A DNA stretch of 64,000 nt from Pseudofabraea citricarpa (Eukaryota; Ascomycota; Leotiomycetes; Helotiales; Dermateaceae), in the NCBI GenBank assembly GCA_029641185.1, contig JAPWGK010000003.1, positions 1,674,001 through 1,738,000 on the forward strand, written 5' to 3'. The position numbers and the translations under genes are program-made. The notes under the pieces were generated by a model, which saw only the letters and a program-made list of their open reading frames with translations, was not told the DNA's origin and made no database searches. Positions 1 to 10,332 of the stretch are shown piece after piece. Positions within the stretch are counted from its first letter, which is position 1. Each line of letters begins with the position of its first letter.

Positions 1-765
1 AGAGCCCTCCGTGATATGGGCGAACTTGACAGTAAAGATCTGGTCTTCGCTCCTGACGACCTTGAAGATCAAAGGTCTCCATCGCATCCACCTTTCTTGA
101 GGATTCGCAACCCAACCAGACATGTGTTTCTCGACCTCAACCAACACATCCCACGCCTTTCGTCCCATCCCCAGTTTGGTTCGGGGATTGTTCAAGCAGC
201 CATCGGTACCCGTACACTCGGGCCCTCCCTCCACACAATCTCGACAGATGTACTGATCTTCATCGACGTAGACGATCTCCTTGAGACCTTTCCATACGAA
301 AAGCTTCGCGAGGCCCACGGAAGGTGCGAAGTCCCATCGCCGCTCACACTTCACCGACACAACGAGCATCTTCACCTTCAAGCGCAGAGATATCACGGTG
401 GGCCCGAGGCGGTTTACAGCAAAGGTAAGCGATTGCCTTGGAATATGGAGAGCATCGATGTCTGGGTCCCACAGCATGGTCACCCGTCGACGATCGTCGT
501 ATCTCTCGCCGTCATCTCGAGAGCCGTATCTGCCCCAGTCGCCGGCAACGAGACTTCCCTCCTCATACCGCCGGAGGGCGACGGCACGGGATTCACGGCA
601 GACGCTGAGGGCCGTTGGCGGTGCTGTGTTTTTGGGGGCGAGATACTCAAAGGAGCTTGCAGAAGAGGTGTGAACCCTCTCAAGCCTCATCAGCCTCGGC
701 TCGAATGTTTGTTCCCATATCTGGTCTCGGATTTCAGTAGGAAGGGTAGGAAAGAGAGTGAACAT
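1..765 (-). CDS. 2EXR-domain protein, 3' end cut by window edge
   Basis: A single open exon of 255 codons reads from the ATG at 765 leftwards off the window. An in-frame TAG lies about 70 bases upstream with no ATG between, so this is the first possible start. The N-terminus has the fungal 2EXR signature: FTLFPTLPTEIRDQIWEQTF, then a short hydrophobic/basic stretch, then PPTALSVCRESRAVALRRYE around residues 47-66. A WDPDIDALHIP segment follows, as in other family members. A late Cys-rich piece (ICRDCVEGGPECTG) is also visible. 2EXR proteins are abundant in Pezizomycotina and have no established biochemical role. The 3' end and any further exons lie outside the window. The long plus-strand frame over the same bases is a shadow. 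Confidence 0.8.
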   Translation of the reverse strand, partial: MFTLFPTLPTEIRDQIWEQTFEPRLMRLERVHTSSASSFEYLAPKNTAPPTALSVCRESRAVALRRYEEGSLVAGDWGRYGSRDDGERYDDRRRVTMLWDPDIDALHIPRQSLTFAVNRLGPTVISLRLKVKMLVVSVKCERRWDFAPSVGLAKLFVWKGLKEIVYVDEDQYICRDCVEGGPECTGTDGCLNNPRTKLGMGRKAWDVLVEVEKHMSGWVANPQERWMRWRPLIFKVVRSEDQIFTVKFAHITEGS

Positions 766-1074
766 TTCTTCGTCCGAAGCTCCCGCAATGGGCGAGGGAG
801 AAGGAAACACAAGTTGCAGAGCCAACTATGGATTATTGTTGAGGCTGCAGAGTGAGAAGAAGAAGTGGTGTTTCCCAAGAAAGATTCGGGGAAGCTAGTA
901 AGCGCGTCCGGCTGACCAATAAGGACTGAAGAGTCTGGACGCAGGATGCGATATGCGATATAGATCGACAGGATATTCATGGTTCTCGATGGCAGCACTC
1001 TAAAACATTTGTGCGGGGAGTGCACATTTGCCCATAGCCAAGGCAAGGGTCTACAATGAGTTCTTTTATAATTT

Positions 1075-2430
1075 CTATCGAGAGGTGATGCCATTCGGTG
1101 ATGAAGGTATGCTCTCGTCACGCCGACCATTCATCTCAGCCTTGTGGGGTCCATCCCGGGGCCAGAACACATCCACGAGGTTATCCCAGAATCCCAGATC
1201 ATACAGATTCTCCACCTCAGCTAACTTCCATACTCGTTCCCACTCGCCATGGCCGGGAGCAGGTCCTTGTGGCGGCATCCCATCTTCAGTCCTGACAATT
1301 ATCTGCTCACTTTCTGCGGGCCATCTCGTCCAAGCTGGCTCAACAGTCAGGTCCCGCTGGCGATCCTCAGCTAGCTTTCGCTTGAAGACGTATCCGTCGG
1401 ACATCTCTGCTTGCCAGTCGGACCATTTCATTGACTCATTCGTCGTGGTTCCAGCCCAGATCAAGTAGATGTGATAGCCCAACAAGCCCCAGACCAGAGG
1501 AGTGGTCAGCAAACATAGTAGAGTTATAGCAGCTATGCGAGTCTGCTTCTGCATAATCCAACCCCAGAGACTGAAGTACGAAGACCATGTCGAGTTTCGA
1601 AAGACATCAATCCAGGAAGATCCGCTGCTTGGGTATGTGCGTTCCACATCTCCCCAAAGAAGCTCAAAGCCAACCCATGTAGCATACGCTGTCAATATGC
1701 CAGTGGTGAATAGCAAAATGAGGAACCAGTGGATATTGTTGTAACCAACGCAGTTGTTGATGAAAATGCAGTGGTGATCGTGCTTCGCTACGCATCTTTT
1801 ACAGATGCTGCAATGCTTTGACCGGGCTGGTTTCAAAAGATGACACGTTCGACAGTGGTGACCAGGATAGAAGATGGTGAAGTCGTAAGGGTACAGAGCC
1901 ATCTCGCGAGTGTGGTTCTGAGGTGTAATGTACCCTGGGTCACTCGAGGCAGCCAAGTAGCAGAACACATAGGGGGCAATAACGGCCAAGGTAGCCGTCG
2001 TCTTCCGAGCAGTGCTAAACAGAGGCCACGCTGGAGGTAGAAACATGATCTCTGAAACAGAAAGAAGCAAAAGATAGAATATCTGCTGTATGTCAGAGCA
2101 AGTATTGCTATATCGTTCGTTTCTCGAAGCTTACCAGGACCACGGGGTGCCGGTCATTCCAAAGAGTGTGAGCCAGCCGGCTGACTGAAGAGCTCAAGCG
2201 GCCATTCGTAATTCTTTGATCGAGAGCACGCAGTCCACGAGGGATATGAATCCAAAGCACACGGTGCAGGGCTCCCACAGGTGTATTTCTTAAACAGTGA
2301 GCTTTGTCCAAGAGCGTGAACACGTCTCACTCCAGACTTACCTGAGTGCCGGAAGCCTGCCAAAGAAGGCTACGAATGTGAAGAATGAAATGAGGAGAAC
2401 GGCAATGGCCACATTTCGGAGCAGGCCCAT
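1075..2430 (-). CDS. swf1: Palmitoyltransferase Swf1 (DHHC family)
   Basis: Three exons on the minus strand: 2430-2342, 2288-2135, 2085-1075; 417 aa. The product has an N-terminal membrane segment (MGLLRNVAIAVLLISFFTF), further hydrophobic segments, and a zinc-binding cysteine-rich domain ending in the catalytic DHHC (HCSICKRCVAKHDHHCIFIN). The segment order and the sequence HIPRGLRALD followed by SEIMFLP match Swf1, the S-acyltransferase that palmitoylates SNARE-type transmembrane proteins at the ER. Joining by phase gives ALR|NTPVG and PVVL|QIFYLL. The second acceptor is a tandem CAG-CAG, so the Gln at the junction may be optional. Intron 1 ends in AAG. The gene diverges from rap1 with 411 bp between start codons. 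Confidence 0.9.
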
Positions 2431-2841
2431 CTCATTTACCAAATCCTCAGGTCATGTAGACCTTCCCCCTCATGTGATCAGAAAATAGAAGCAGGTAACC
2501 TTGTAGAAGTAGATGCGGTACCTGGAAGCTTTGGTGCGACAATGATTCCGCAGCACTCTAGCCCTGGTCCGTGTGACGGATGTCTCACGTGATGCCCTGT
2601 TTCTCGCGTCGGTCAGACGCGTTGACGAAGACATGATATCTTGTTTAAGACCGACCTTAGGGTTAGGGATAGACTTAGGGATAGACTTAGGGATATGACA
2701 AAGCATCCTCGTCGTTTCTATGAGTCGACTCTTTCCCAACAATTTTGGAATGGCCTCTACAATCTTGACCCAGACTCAACCTTGATCGCATTGCAAGACC
2801 ATCCCAACCCCACACCCCGCGTCGCGTAGAATATCACCACA
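2431..2841. promoter_or_regulatory. Shared swf1/rap1 divergent intergenic region
   Basis: Only 411 bp separate the two start codons, so both promoters must lie here. The one clear internal structure is the TTAGGG array at 2657-2692, annotated separately. I see no TATA box near either start. Confidence 0.7.
2657..2692 (+). repeat. Telomere-like TTAGGG array, 12-bp period
   Basis: Exact TTAGGG hexamers begin at 2657, 2663, 2675 and 2687. The first two are in tandem. The last three sit on a 12-bp period with TTAGGGATAGAC as the repeated unit. TTAGGG is the telomeric repeat of filamentous ascomycetes and the target of Tbf1/Taz1-type Myb proteins. The array is about 150-185 bp upstream of the rap1 ATG. 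Confidence 0.9.
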
Positions 2842-5206
2842 ATGGCTACGCTGGTTTATACCGGCGCTGGAAACGGAACGCTTTTCGCCGGGAAGAAGTT
2901 TTTTCTTCTTCAACGTGTTCCCCAACGATCTTGGTACCAGGACAACATCATTGTAGGCATTCCCAAAGCAACATCAAGACGAACTAGCTAACCACCCAGC
3001 TCTAGGCAAACGGCGGAGAGATCTCGAAGACAGAGAAGCAAGCTGATATCATTATTGGCGATCATTTACGGCGTGATCAGCCTCCAAACACCATCTCCTG
3101 GAAATGGATCGAGGATTCTATGAAGAACGGACAGCTCGAGGAGTTAGAAGCCTATCGTGTAGAGCATAAGGATGGGTCAGGGAATGGGGGTTCGAAGTCA
3201 ACAAAGAGAACTACCAGCGGCAGGACACCGTTCACAGCACAGGATGATCTGATACTTGAAAAATGGGTCAGAAAAGCGGAGCGTCAAGGCAAGTATCTCA
3301 TGGGAAACGCCATATACAAGGAGCTCGAGGCCAAGGTGAGTAGTCCCCTTATTCCGGAATATTGTCACCATTTGACAGACGCATACAAAGTGCTCTCGCC
3401 ACACTTGGCAGTCATGGCGCAATCGATGGGTCAACCAGCTTTCAAATCGACCTCGTCCCAAACTTCCCGAGGAAGATGAAGAGGAGGACGAGGAGGACGA
3501 GAACGACGAAAGGGATCAACATGTCGAAATTTCACTGAAGCGCAAAGAGCGTGTAGCATCTGGCTCTCGACCACGAAATGCGACCCCTTCATCTAGGAAA
3601 CTACCATTTTCTTCGCCGGAGGTACTCAACAAGCAAGCGGCTGGCAATACTATATTCACAAGCGATGAAACAGAGCTATTGGAGAATGGTTATGAACACA
3701 TAGTGAACGTCGATGAAGACAAGGAATTAGACGCATGGTTTGAATTTGCCAATGAGGTAAAGTCATACATTAGCTTCATGTCAATTTCCCAGCAGAAATT
3801 AACACATCTTATGATAGTATTCTACACACACAGCCCAAGAATGGCGCAACTATTTCCACGAATATATTAAACCTCGGCAGGAAGCCAAATACAAGAAAAC
3901 TGGAAAGAAGCTTGCTAAACATGACGAGGCCGAGTCTTTCAAGATGGCATCAAAGAACGACCAGGCGCAATCGGATCACGAAGTCCAGGGTCGTTCATCT
4001 TCGCTTCGACAAGAGGAAATGGTAACTGTCAAAAATTCCACAAAAACCAATAGAGACCCAACTCTTGATGACAAGGAATTGTTTGAAAATGAGCTAGCGG
4101 TTTTTCTTGCTAAATTCCTTCCAGAAGAGGAGTGGAGCTTCAGTGTTATTCTTGGTGATAAAGAGATCCCGCTCTTCGAAATCTGGCAAGTGGTTAAATC
4201 TGAGCCTTTCGGGAATTTTGACGCGGTCGAAAATAATGACAAATGGCCACACGTTGCTAAAAGGCTAGGTCTTAAGAACTCCCAAATTCCAGAGACAGTA
4301 GAAGATCTTGCGGCCTGCTATGAAAGACTCCTGATAGACTTTGAAGAGTTCAGAGAAAGGTTCAAGACTGAATACGATTGGTATCAAGATGATACTCAGG
4401 ACGATGCTATGATTCAGAACCAGTTACTTTCTGCAGCTGGTTCGGATGCTAGGATCCAGGATAACGCTGAGGTTCACAGCTTGCAGGATGGTTCTGATAT
4501 GGACGCTTCTGATGAAGATCTTGATGGCCCTTCAAGCGTACTGCCACTTCATCCTGGCTCCCGGAAAAGGCAAGACCTGCACCACTATTCTCAACCAACG
4601 CCTGAGCCATCTAGTAAGCGTCAAAGGGTTGATAAGGGCAAAGGTATAGAACTCGAGATCCCATCTACACCGGAGGAAGTATTTCGAAAGCCTGCAACCC
4701 ATCCTGATGTCAGTCCTACGAAGCCGAAGGCCAAACAATCTACGAAGCTGCCCATCTTGGAACCTGAGACACAAGACTTCCAATTTCAGGAGGAAGATGA
4801 AAACCCGCTTTCGCCGGCGTCCTCTTCAATTGAAGAAATCACACCCAGCCAAGCTATTGCCCATGAAGATGTCCAGGATGACTCTTCAACGCAATCGCAG
4901 ACTGAATCTCAGGAGCAGGCCCCGTTAGAGCAGTTTATGGAAGAGAGCATGGCGTTTTATGACGAGAAGGAGGTCGTAGATTCCCTCTTCTATACCACCG
5001 GGGAAATCACGAATGCACGTTATGTCATGGAGCAACTTCACAACAGCCAAAAAGTTCCCGATGATCTTCCAGGGGTTTGGACGCGAGAGGACGATGCTGC
5101 GTTACTGAATCGAGAGGAAAGAGGAGCGTATCGTGCGATGATTAAGAAGCATGGGAACAAGAGGGCCAAGGCGAGAATGAAGTTTTTGGGGGGCTTTTCA
5201 ACATGA
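2842..5206 (+). CDS. rap1: Rap1-type telomere protein (BRCT + Myb + RCT)
   Basis: Four exons: 2842-2952, 3006-3335, 3379-3756, 3818-5206; about 735 aa. The N-terminal ~85 residues form a BRCT domain (LFAGKKFFLLQRVP, IIANGGEI, WKWIEDSMKNG). A Myb/homeodomain-like domain follows at ~110-165 (TPFTAQDDLILEKWVRKAE ... RHTWQSWRNRW). A second Myb-like piece (ELDAWFEFA ... HTAQEWRNYFHEYIKP) is split by intron 3. A long acidic, disordered middle leads to a C-terminal RCT domain (TTGEITNARYVMEQL ... PGVWTREDDAAL). This order defines Rap1, a shelterin component recruited to telomeres and acting in silencing and end protection. Intron 2 has two in-frame acceptors, CAG before 3379 and AAG before 3391; the latter aligns better with Myb domains by omitting four residues. 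Confidence 0.9.
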
Positions 5207-6139
5207 AGATAACATTTGATAATGACGTTCTTTTGAGTTGCTGATGGCAATAGTCAAGACGACGGGAAGTCAATTCGCAAAGTGACTTTCGGATGGTTCC
5301 GTGGAGGGTTGGTTGGTTTCATGTAGCTCTCTTCGGTTGTGGACGACCAAGAGTCTCATGACTCTATATGCGGCGGTGAGAGATCACCAGACCCAGCAAA
5401 AGCAAAATCAAGACACAGGCGGTGGATTTCTAAAAGTGGCGTCCGCGAAGTGAGACGTGCAACAAAGTGAATTAGTTATGGCTTGACAGGAGGTGAGAAA
5501 GTGGCAGAGGGGAAAGGAAGAATACCGGTTGCGATGACAGCGATGACAGCGATGGAGGAAAAGAAATCATGGATGGACACGGCAATGCTTGAGACTACAT
5601 TATGAACCAATAGTAATAACTTATTGACAAGGCTGAGCCAGAAAGCATACGAGTACTTACGGTACAAGGTGTGATAATAAAGCCGCTATTGCTCGGTAGA
5701 TGGAATGGATCTCCAGGTACGGTACGGGTACGGGTACAGTATCGTCCCCAGGGCCCAGACGGCAGCATTATTATTGACAAGGCGGGGAATAATAGCCCTG
5801 TGCTTTAGGCTTTGTACGCCAAGCCTCGAGGCTGGCTGGCGGCCGCAATACGGATGCGGATGCGAAAGATGGTGGAGTGAGGAGTGATGCACTGATGATT
5901 TCACACACAATCCTCCATCCACCATCCACCACTCGTCTCCGCACTCAGCCCTCTACCACCAACAGCACCCACCGGATCACTGTTCACTATACTTTCTTCA
6001 TTACCTACCTTTACGGCCTACGGCTGACACCGAATCATCATGACCGAGTAATCGGTAGCCAAGAATATACAGCAGTGACGTTTGCAGCAAGCACAACCAA
6101 CGCACCGCACAACACACCGCTACCCGCACCACCAACACC
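5207..6139. other. Intergenic region after rap1
   Basis: No supportable gene was found in these 933 bases. The stretch holds a short GTACGG/GTACGGGTAC repeat near 5717-5740 and a CA/AC-rich leader just before the next start codon (6090-6139), typical of fungal 5' leaders. Confidence 0.6.
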
Positions 6140-8029
6140 ATGGCTGCAGACGCTCCTCCTTTAACCTCCGCGTTTCCACGAGTCCTCCCCAAGGCCTCTT
6201 CCTCCTCCTCTATCTCCGATATCATGAAGGCGACCGAGTGTCAGAAACTACGCGTGCTCGTTGCCGCCAACGGCTCCAAAGATGTGGCACAAGCACTTGC
6301 CCTCGTCGTCCGACTGTCGAAGAACCCAAAGATCGAAACAAGAGCCATTCTCGATGAGGGGTCGGCTCGATTAGCACACGAGACGCTGTGTATACGGAAC
6401 AAGAGCTTTGTGGCGAGTGAGACAACCGACGAGACACAGAAAGAGATTGAACGATCACAGAATGAATTTTTTCGGCAGCAGGCATTCGAATTATGCGATT
6501 GGGCAGATCTGTTGGTTCTTGCTCCTATCGATGCCAATACGTTTGCGAAGATGCTGCATGGGATAACCGATAATCTTCTACTGGAGGTCTTGCGTGGGTG
6601 GGACGTTTCCAAGAAGATGCTGCTGGTCCCAGGCATGACGACTCTCATGTGGGAGAACCCGATGACGAAGAAACAACTGAACAAGGTGCGAAGGAAATGG
6701 AAGTGGGTCAGGGTCATGCCTCCGATTCTCTGGCACTACGAAGACAAAGGACCAGCAAAGTGTTTTGTGGGATGGGATGGATTTAATGAGCTGGTGGATG
6801 TGATCAAGAACCAAGCGGAGCTAATGACTATTGGGCATGATGTCGACATCGCTGCATCTGGTGCAGCAAATTTAATGCGATTGAACACGAGAACCGACGC
6901 TTTACTCCCACCCGAGATCTGGAGTCTCGTTTTTGAGTACGTGGGGGATTGGGAGGTATCAAAGGCTCTCAACGTGCATGTCAACTTGCCAGTACCACGA
7001 GAATGGAAGAGACAGGAGAATGAACATAACGACGAATTACACGTATATATGCGATCTCTTGAGTGGACCATCCTCACATCCTCTGTGCCAAGAATAATCG
7101 AGAAACTCAAGTCAGCACCTGAGAACATGCGATGGCTATCGAGTCTGTGTGTAAAACTCATCATCAAATTTTGCCTCACGGATATCCTTTCATATCTCGA
7201 ATCACAACTGAAGGATGTGTTCTGGGCATCGTTTGGTCAGAAGCTCTTACCTACGAAGGCATCTGCAGTGTATGGAAGAACTGAAATATTAGAATGGTGG
7301 CGAACATCTCCTAGCTTTCTTTCGAAGGATTATACTGCCGAAGCTATCGATGGCGCATCAAAATCTGGCTTTGTACATGTACTGGACTGGTGGCGCAAAT
7401 CTGGACTTCCTCTCAAGTATAGTGAGACAGCACTCGAACAAGCATCGGCGAAGGGGCATATACTTGTATTGGAATGGTGGAAGCAAGCAAGCATGCCATT
7501 AGGCACATACCATGTCGATCTGGAGACTCGGAAGAGCCAGGGCTCGCTCACACCAACACCCGAAACTGACCAACCTGTCACCACTACCGATGTCCAACCA
7601 GCACTACGCCTATTACCTGGGAAGTCTCTCCTAGCAGCGGCTCAACACAATCAAGCATTAGTGATCCGATGGTGGGACGATTCCGGGATCCCACTGTCAC
7701 ACTCAGAATCCGTGGCACGAGTTGCATCTTCCAACGGGCATGTCGAGGTCTTGGATGCATGGCGAGAGCTTAAAGGCGAGAAGCTCGCTTTTGACAGCCA
7801 GGTCCTAGTGGCTCCTACGAAACACGGACATGTGGATGTGCTAGAATGGTGGAAGAACTTCAGTGGTGCTGGAGGAAGAGTGGAATACAAGACGTGTGAT
7901 ATCGAGGAAGCACTCGAGGATATTATCGGCACGCAGGAAGAGGAATATGAAGTGCGCAAGTGGTGGGCTAAAAACGGATTGAATTTGGGAGTCCAGGTTA
8001 GTGAATGGACCAAGGTCAAGGTGTTGTGA
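6140..8029 (+). CDS. Flavoprotein (PPCDC-like) fold fused to ankyrin-like repeats
   Basis: An intron-free gene of 629 aa. Residues ~36-225 have the HFCD/flavoprotein fold of phosphopantothenoylcysteine decarboxylase (PPCDC) and Hal3/Sis2: LRVLVAANGS, CDWADLLVLAPIDANT, GITDNLLLEVLRGWD, LLVPGMTTLMWENPMT. Key PPCDC residues are altered. The catalytic His (HxEL) is Ala115 in QAFEL. The PxMNxxMW motif reads PGMTTLMW (164-171), with Thr167 for Asn. No Cys loop of the substrate clamp is visible. Residues ~255-270 (LLPPEIWSLVFEYVG) resemble an F-box-like helix. The remainder carries ankyrin-like repeats with a conserved VLEWW/VLDWWR core, four or more copies between ~385 and 600. I infer a regulatory or binding role rather than decarboxylation; its partner is unknown. 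Confidence 0.75.
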   Translation: MAADAPPLTSAFPRVLPKASSSSSISDIMKATECQKLRVLVAANGSKDVAQALALVVRLSKNPKIETRAILDEGSARLAHETLCIRNKSFVASETTDETQKEIERSQNEFFRQQAFELCDWADLLVLAPIDANTFAKMLHGITDNLLLEVLRGWDVSKKMLLVPGMTTLMWENPMTKKQLNKVRRKWKWVRVMPPILWHYEDKGPAKCFVGWDGFNELVDVIKNQAELMTIGHDVDIAASGAANLMRLNTRTDALLPPEIWSLVFEYVGDWEVSKALNVHVNLPVPREWKRQENEHNDELHVYMRSLEWTILTSSVPRIIEKLKSAPENMRWLSSLCVKLIIKFCLTDILSYLESQLKDVFWASFGQKLLPTKASAVYGRTEILEWWRTSPSFLSKDYTAEAIDGASKSGFVHVLDWWRKSGLPLKYSETALEQASAKGHILVLEWWKQASMPLGTYHVDLETRKSQGSLTPTPETDQPVTTTDVQPALRLLPGKSLLAAAQHNQALVIRWWDDSGIPLSHSESVARVASSNGHVEVLDAWRELKGEKLAFDSQVLVAPTKHGHVDVLEWWKNFSGAGGRVEYKTCDIEEALEDIIGTQEEEYEVRKWWAKNGLNLGVQVSEWTKVKVL

Positions 8030-10332
8030 TTTGAGGTTGGGGTTGGGGTTGGAATTACAAATAGGGATTTCCGGATGGTTCAAAAAGTATTCCATGGATC
8101 AGCTGGGTTGGGTTCTAGTGGGTGTAATTGAAGAAATCAGAATGAATTATATATACCTAAAATAATATTGATTGATGAGATAATATTATCTTTTGGTGAT
8201 CATATAATATCAATGAGGTTAGGTCAGGCCAGGTTAATCTTCGGCGGCCGGCACTTACCCAGGTATATAGGGATTCCTTTACCTAAGAACGAGTATCCCT
8301 CCCGCCTTGCATTGCACTGCATCGCATTGCAGTATATGACATGGAGGTTCTGGAGCCCAGAGGCATTACGGTACTTATCCTACCTAAGCGTTCGAAATAT
8401 GATTTTCCTCAGAGCATGCCGGGGAGACAAAAGAGGAAGAAAGGGGGAATGAGTTTCTCATCAAGATGTACTAATTTACGCAATGGAAATAGGGAGGGAG
8501 TGAGTGAGTGAAGAGCGGTAAGCTCTCCTCTCGCTTGCGTGTTATGATGTCGACGTTATACAGGCGTGTACTAACGAACTGCCGAAAAGGTAAATGATGA
8601 AGAAAGCGAGGATTCAGTGGGGTAATAATAATCATTCAGCAGATGGGATGTTAATCATAGAGTTCGCTCGCTCGCTACTGTACTGTAGAAGTCATGTCCT
8701 TGTCGAGCGAACCTAAAGGGTGAGAGAGAGGGAATAAGAAGAAGTATACTTCGCTTGCTTGCCAGATCTGTGGTACGGTACGAGTTTGTTTCTTGGAGGG
8801 TGGGAAATACAGGAGAGGTTGGGCGATCGCCTGACGGCCAAGATGATAGATGGTTGATGGCAGATAGCTGTCGCGCCGCGCGCCGCGGGGGATCTTGTAC
8901 CTCCCAGTACAGTAGCTGCCGTGGACGGATACATGTCGGTAGGAGAGCCGCCTTGGCATGGAGTGGCACCTCCACCAGGGACATGCAAGCATCCATGTGC
9001 GGTGTATGTCTGCAGGACAGCTGTCTCTCTTTGGATGGAAGCACATCCTGGGCGAGAGCTTGGAATCTAGAGCTTCTGATGCGTGTGAACCCTTCTGTTT
9101 TGGTTTTGTTTGCTTCTCGTGTTCTGGTATTGTTCTGTTTGCTGTTTTTGCTTTGGGGATTTGAGGGAGGTCGGGGACGGAGGGGCTTCGCATCTATCGT
9201 TATCGAGAAGAGATAAGAGATGGAGATAGAGATAGAGATTGTAGGATATTTCTGCTTTCTTGACCTTTTCAGCCACCATGCTTGGTAGTCTGTGTATTGT
9301 GTATCTCGGAGACTTGTTTTTTCGTTCTATTGATCAAAGAGAGGAAGATAGAGATGAATGGGTAGATACTATAGCTCACTGCCATATCATAGCCTTTAGT
9401 CGTCGCTACGGCCGAAACTAACACATTTTGTCTTCTGGATCATGACTCCTATGGTCTTTGGTCTCTGGAATTTCGAAACCCGAGACCGCTCGTTATACTT
9501 TGACGTTGACTTTATTGAGTTTGATAATTGAGTTCTGAACAAGGACGAGGCCTTCGAGGACATTAGGTACTTACCGAGCCCGAACGAACAAAACGCTATT
9601 GCCATACCAGAAGCTGGGTAGATGCAACACAGCGACAACGTGGCTTCAACTTAGCTGGCCTTCGACAGCATTATGAAAGGACCATTACTTCCCATGCTTC
9701 TGAGTCAAGTATCTGCTACTTATCTAACCTCCCCGTCCCAAGCAAGGGATACGCGACCGACCAGCTCGTTAACGGACCTGAGCTCGTTTACAGGACTTAT
9801 CTGCACGTTCCCGCTCGCTCGCTCATTCTTTCGGAGCTCCGTGCATGGCATCACATCACATCGCATCATGTCTCTCTCTCGACTTGCTTATCGACCGCGA
9901 TACAAATAAACGAACGGTGAGAGGAGAGTGGCCGGGGCATGCGAGCGAGGTGCAACGCTTATCCTGGCCCTGCCATCTCGATCCAGCAACGAGCAGCCGA
10001 CGCATGCATGCAGCAGCAGTGGGATAGGGCAGGCAGAGAGCGGACGCAGAAGCAGAAGCAGAAGCAGTTCCAATTGATGACTACACTCCGGTACGTGATT
10101 AGATTATGCTTTTGCTCACTGCCTCTCTCCGTCCCTCATTTTCTTATCTCCAGATCTTGTATCTCTATCCATGGACCTGTGTATCGGGACAAGGACCACG
10201 GGGATTAGTCTCTTCCTCGTCCTATAAACCAAACCCTATCTCCCCATTCTCTCGTCTGCTTTCTGCTCTTCCCTCCCACACCTCTTTCTGTCCGTCTTGC
10301 TTTTCGCATACCTAGCCAGCCAGCCAGCCATC
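8030..10332. other. 2.3 kb intergenic region / transporter upstream region
   Basis: No coding exon was recognised on either strand. The first bases contain GGTTGGGGTTGGGGTTGG (8034-8053), a G-rich run. A pyrimidine-rich tract (10205-10330) ending in CAGC repeats immediately precedes the transporter ATG and probably forms its core promoter and 5' leader. The frames in 8675-9216 overlap on both strands and lack family features. Confidence 0.5.

Noticed and set aside
16..855. Long plus-strand frame of 279 codons at the left edge
   Set aside because: It is antisense to the 2EXR gene, whose motifs and start are clear on the minus strand; the plus frame has no family features.
8034..8053. GGGGTT run as a second telomere-like array
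   Set aside because: The unit is GGTTGG/GGGGTT rather than TTAGGG and lies in a 3' flank; simple G/T repeat is the better reading.
8675..9216. Overlapping frames on both strands in the 2.3 kb gap
   Set aside because: No domain, no intron-consistent extension, and both strands are equally open, so neither is supported.
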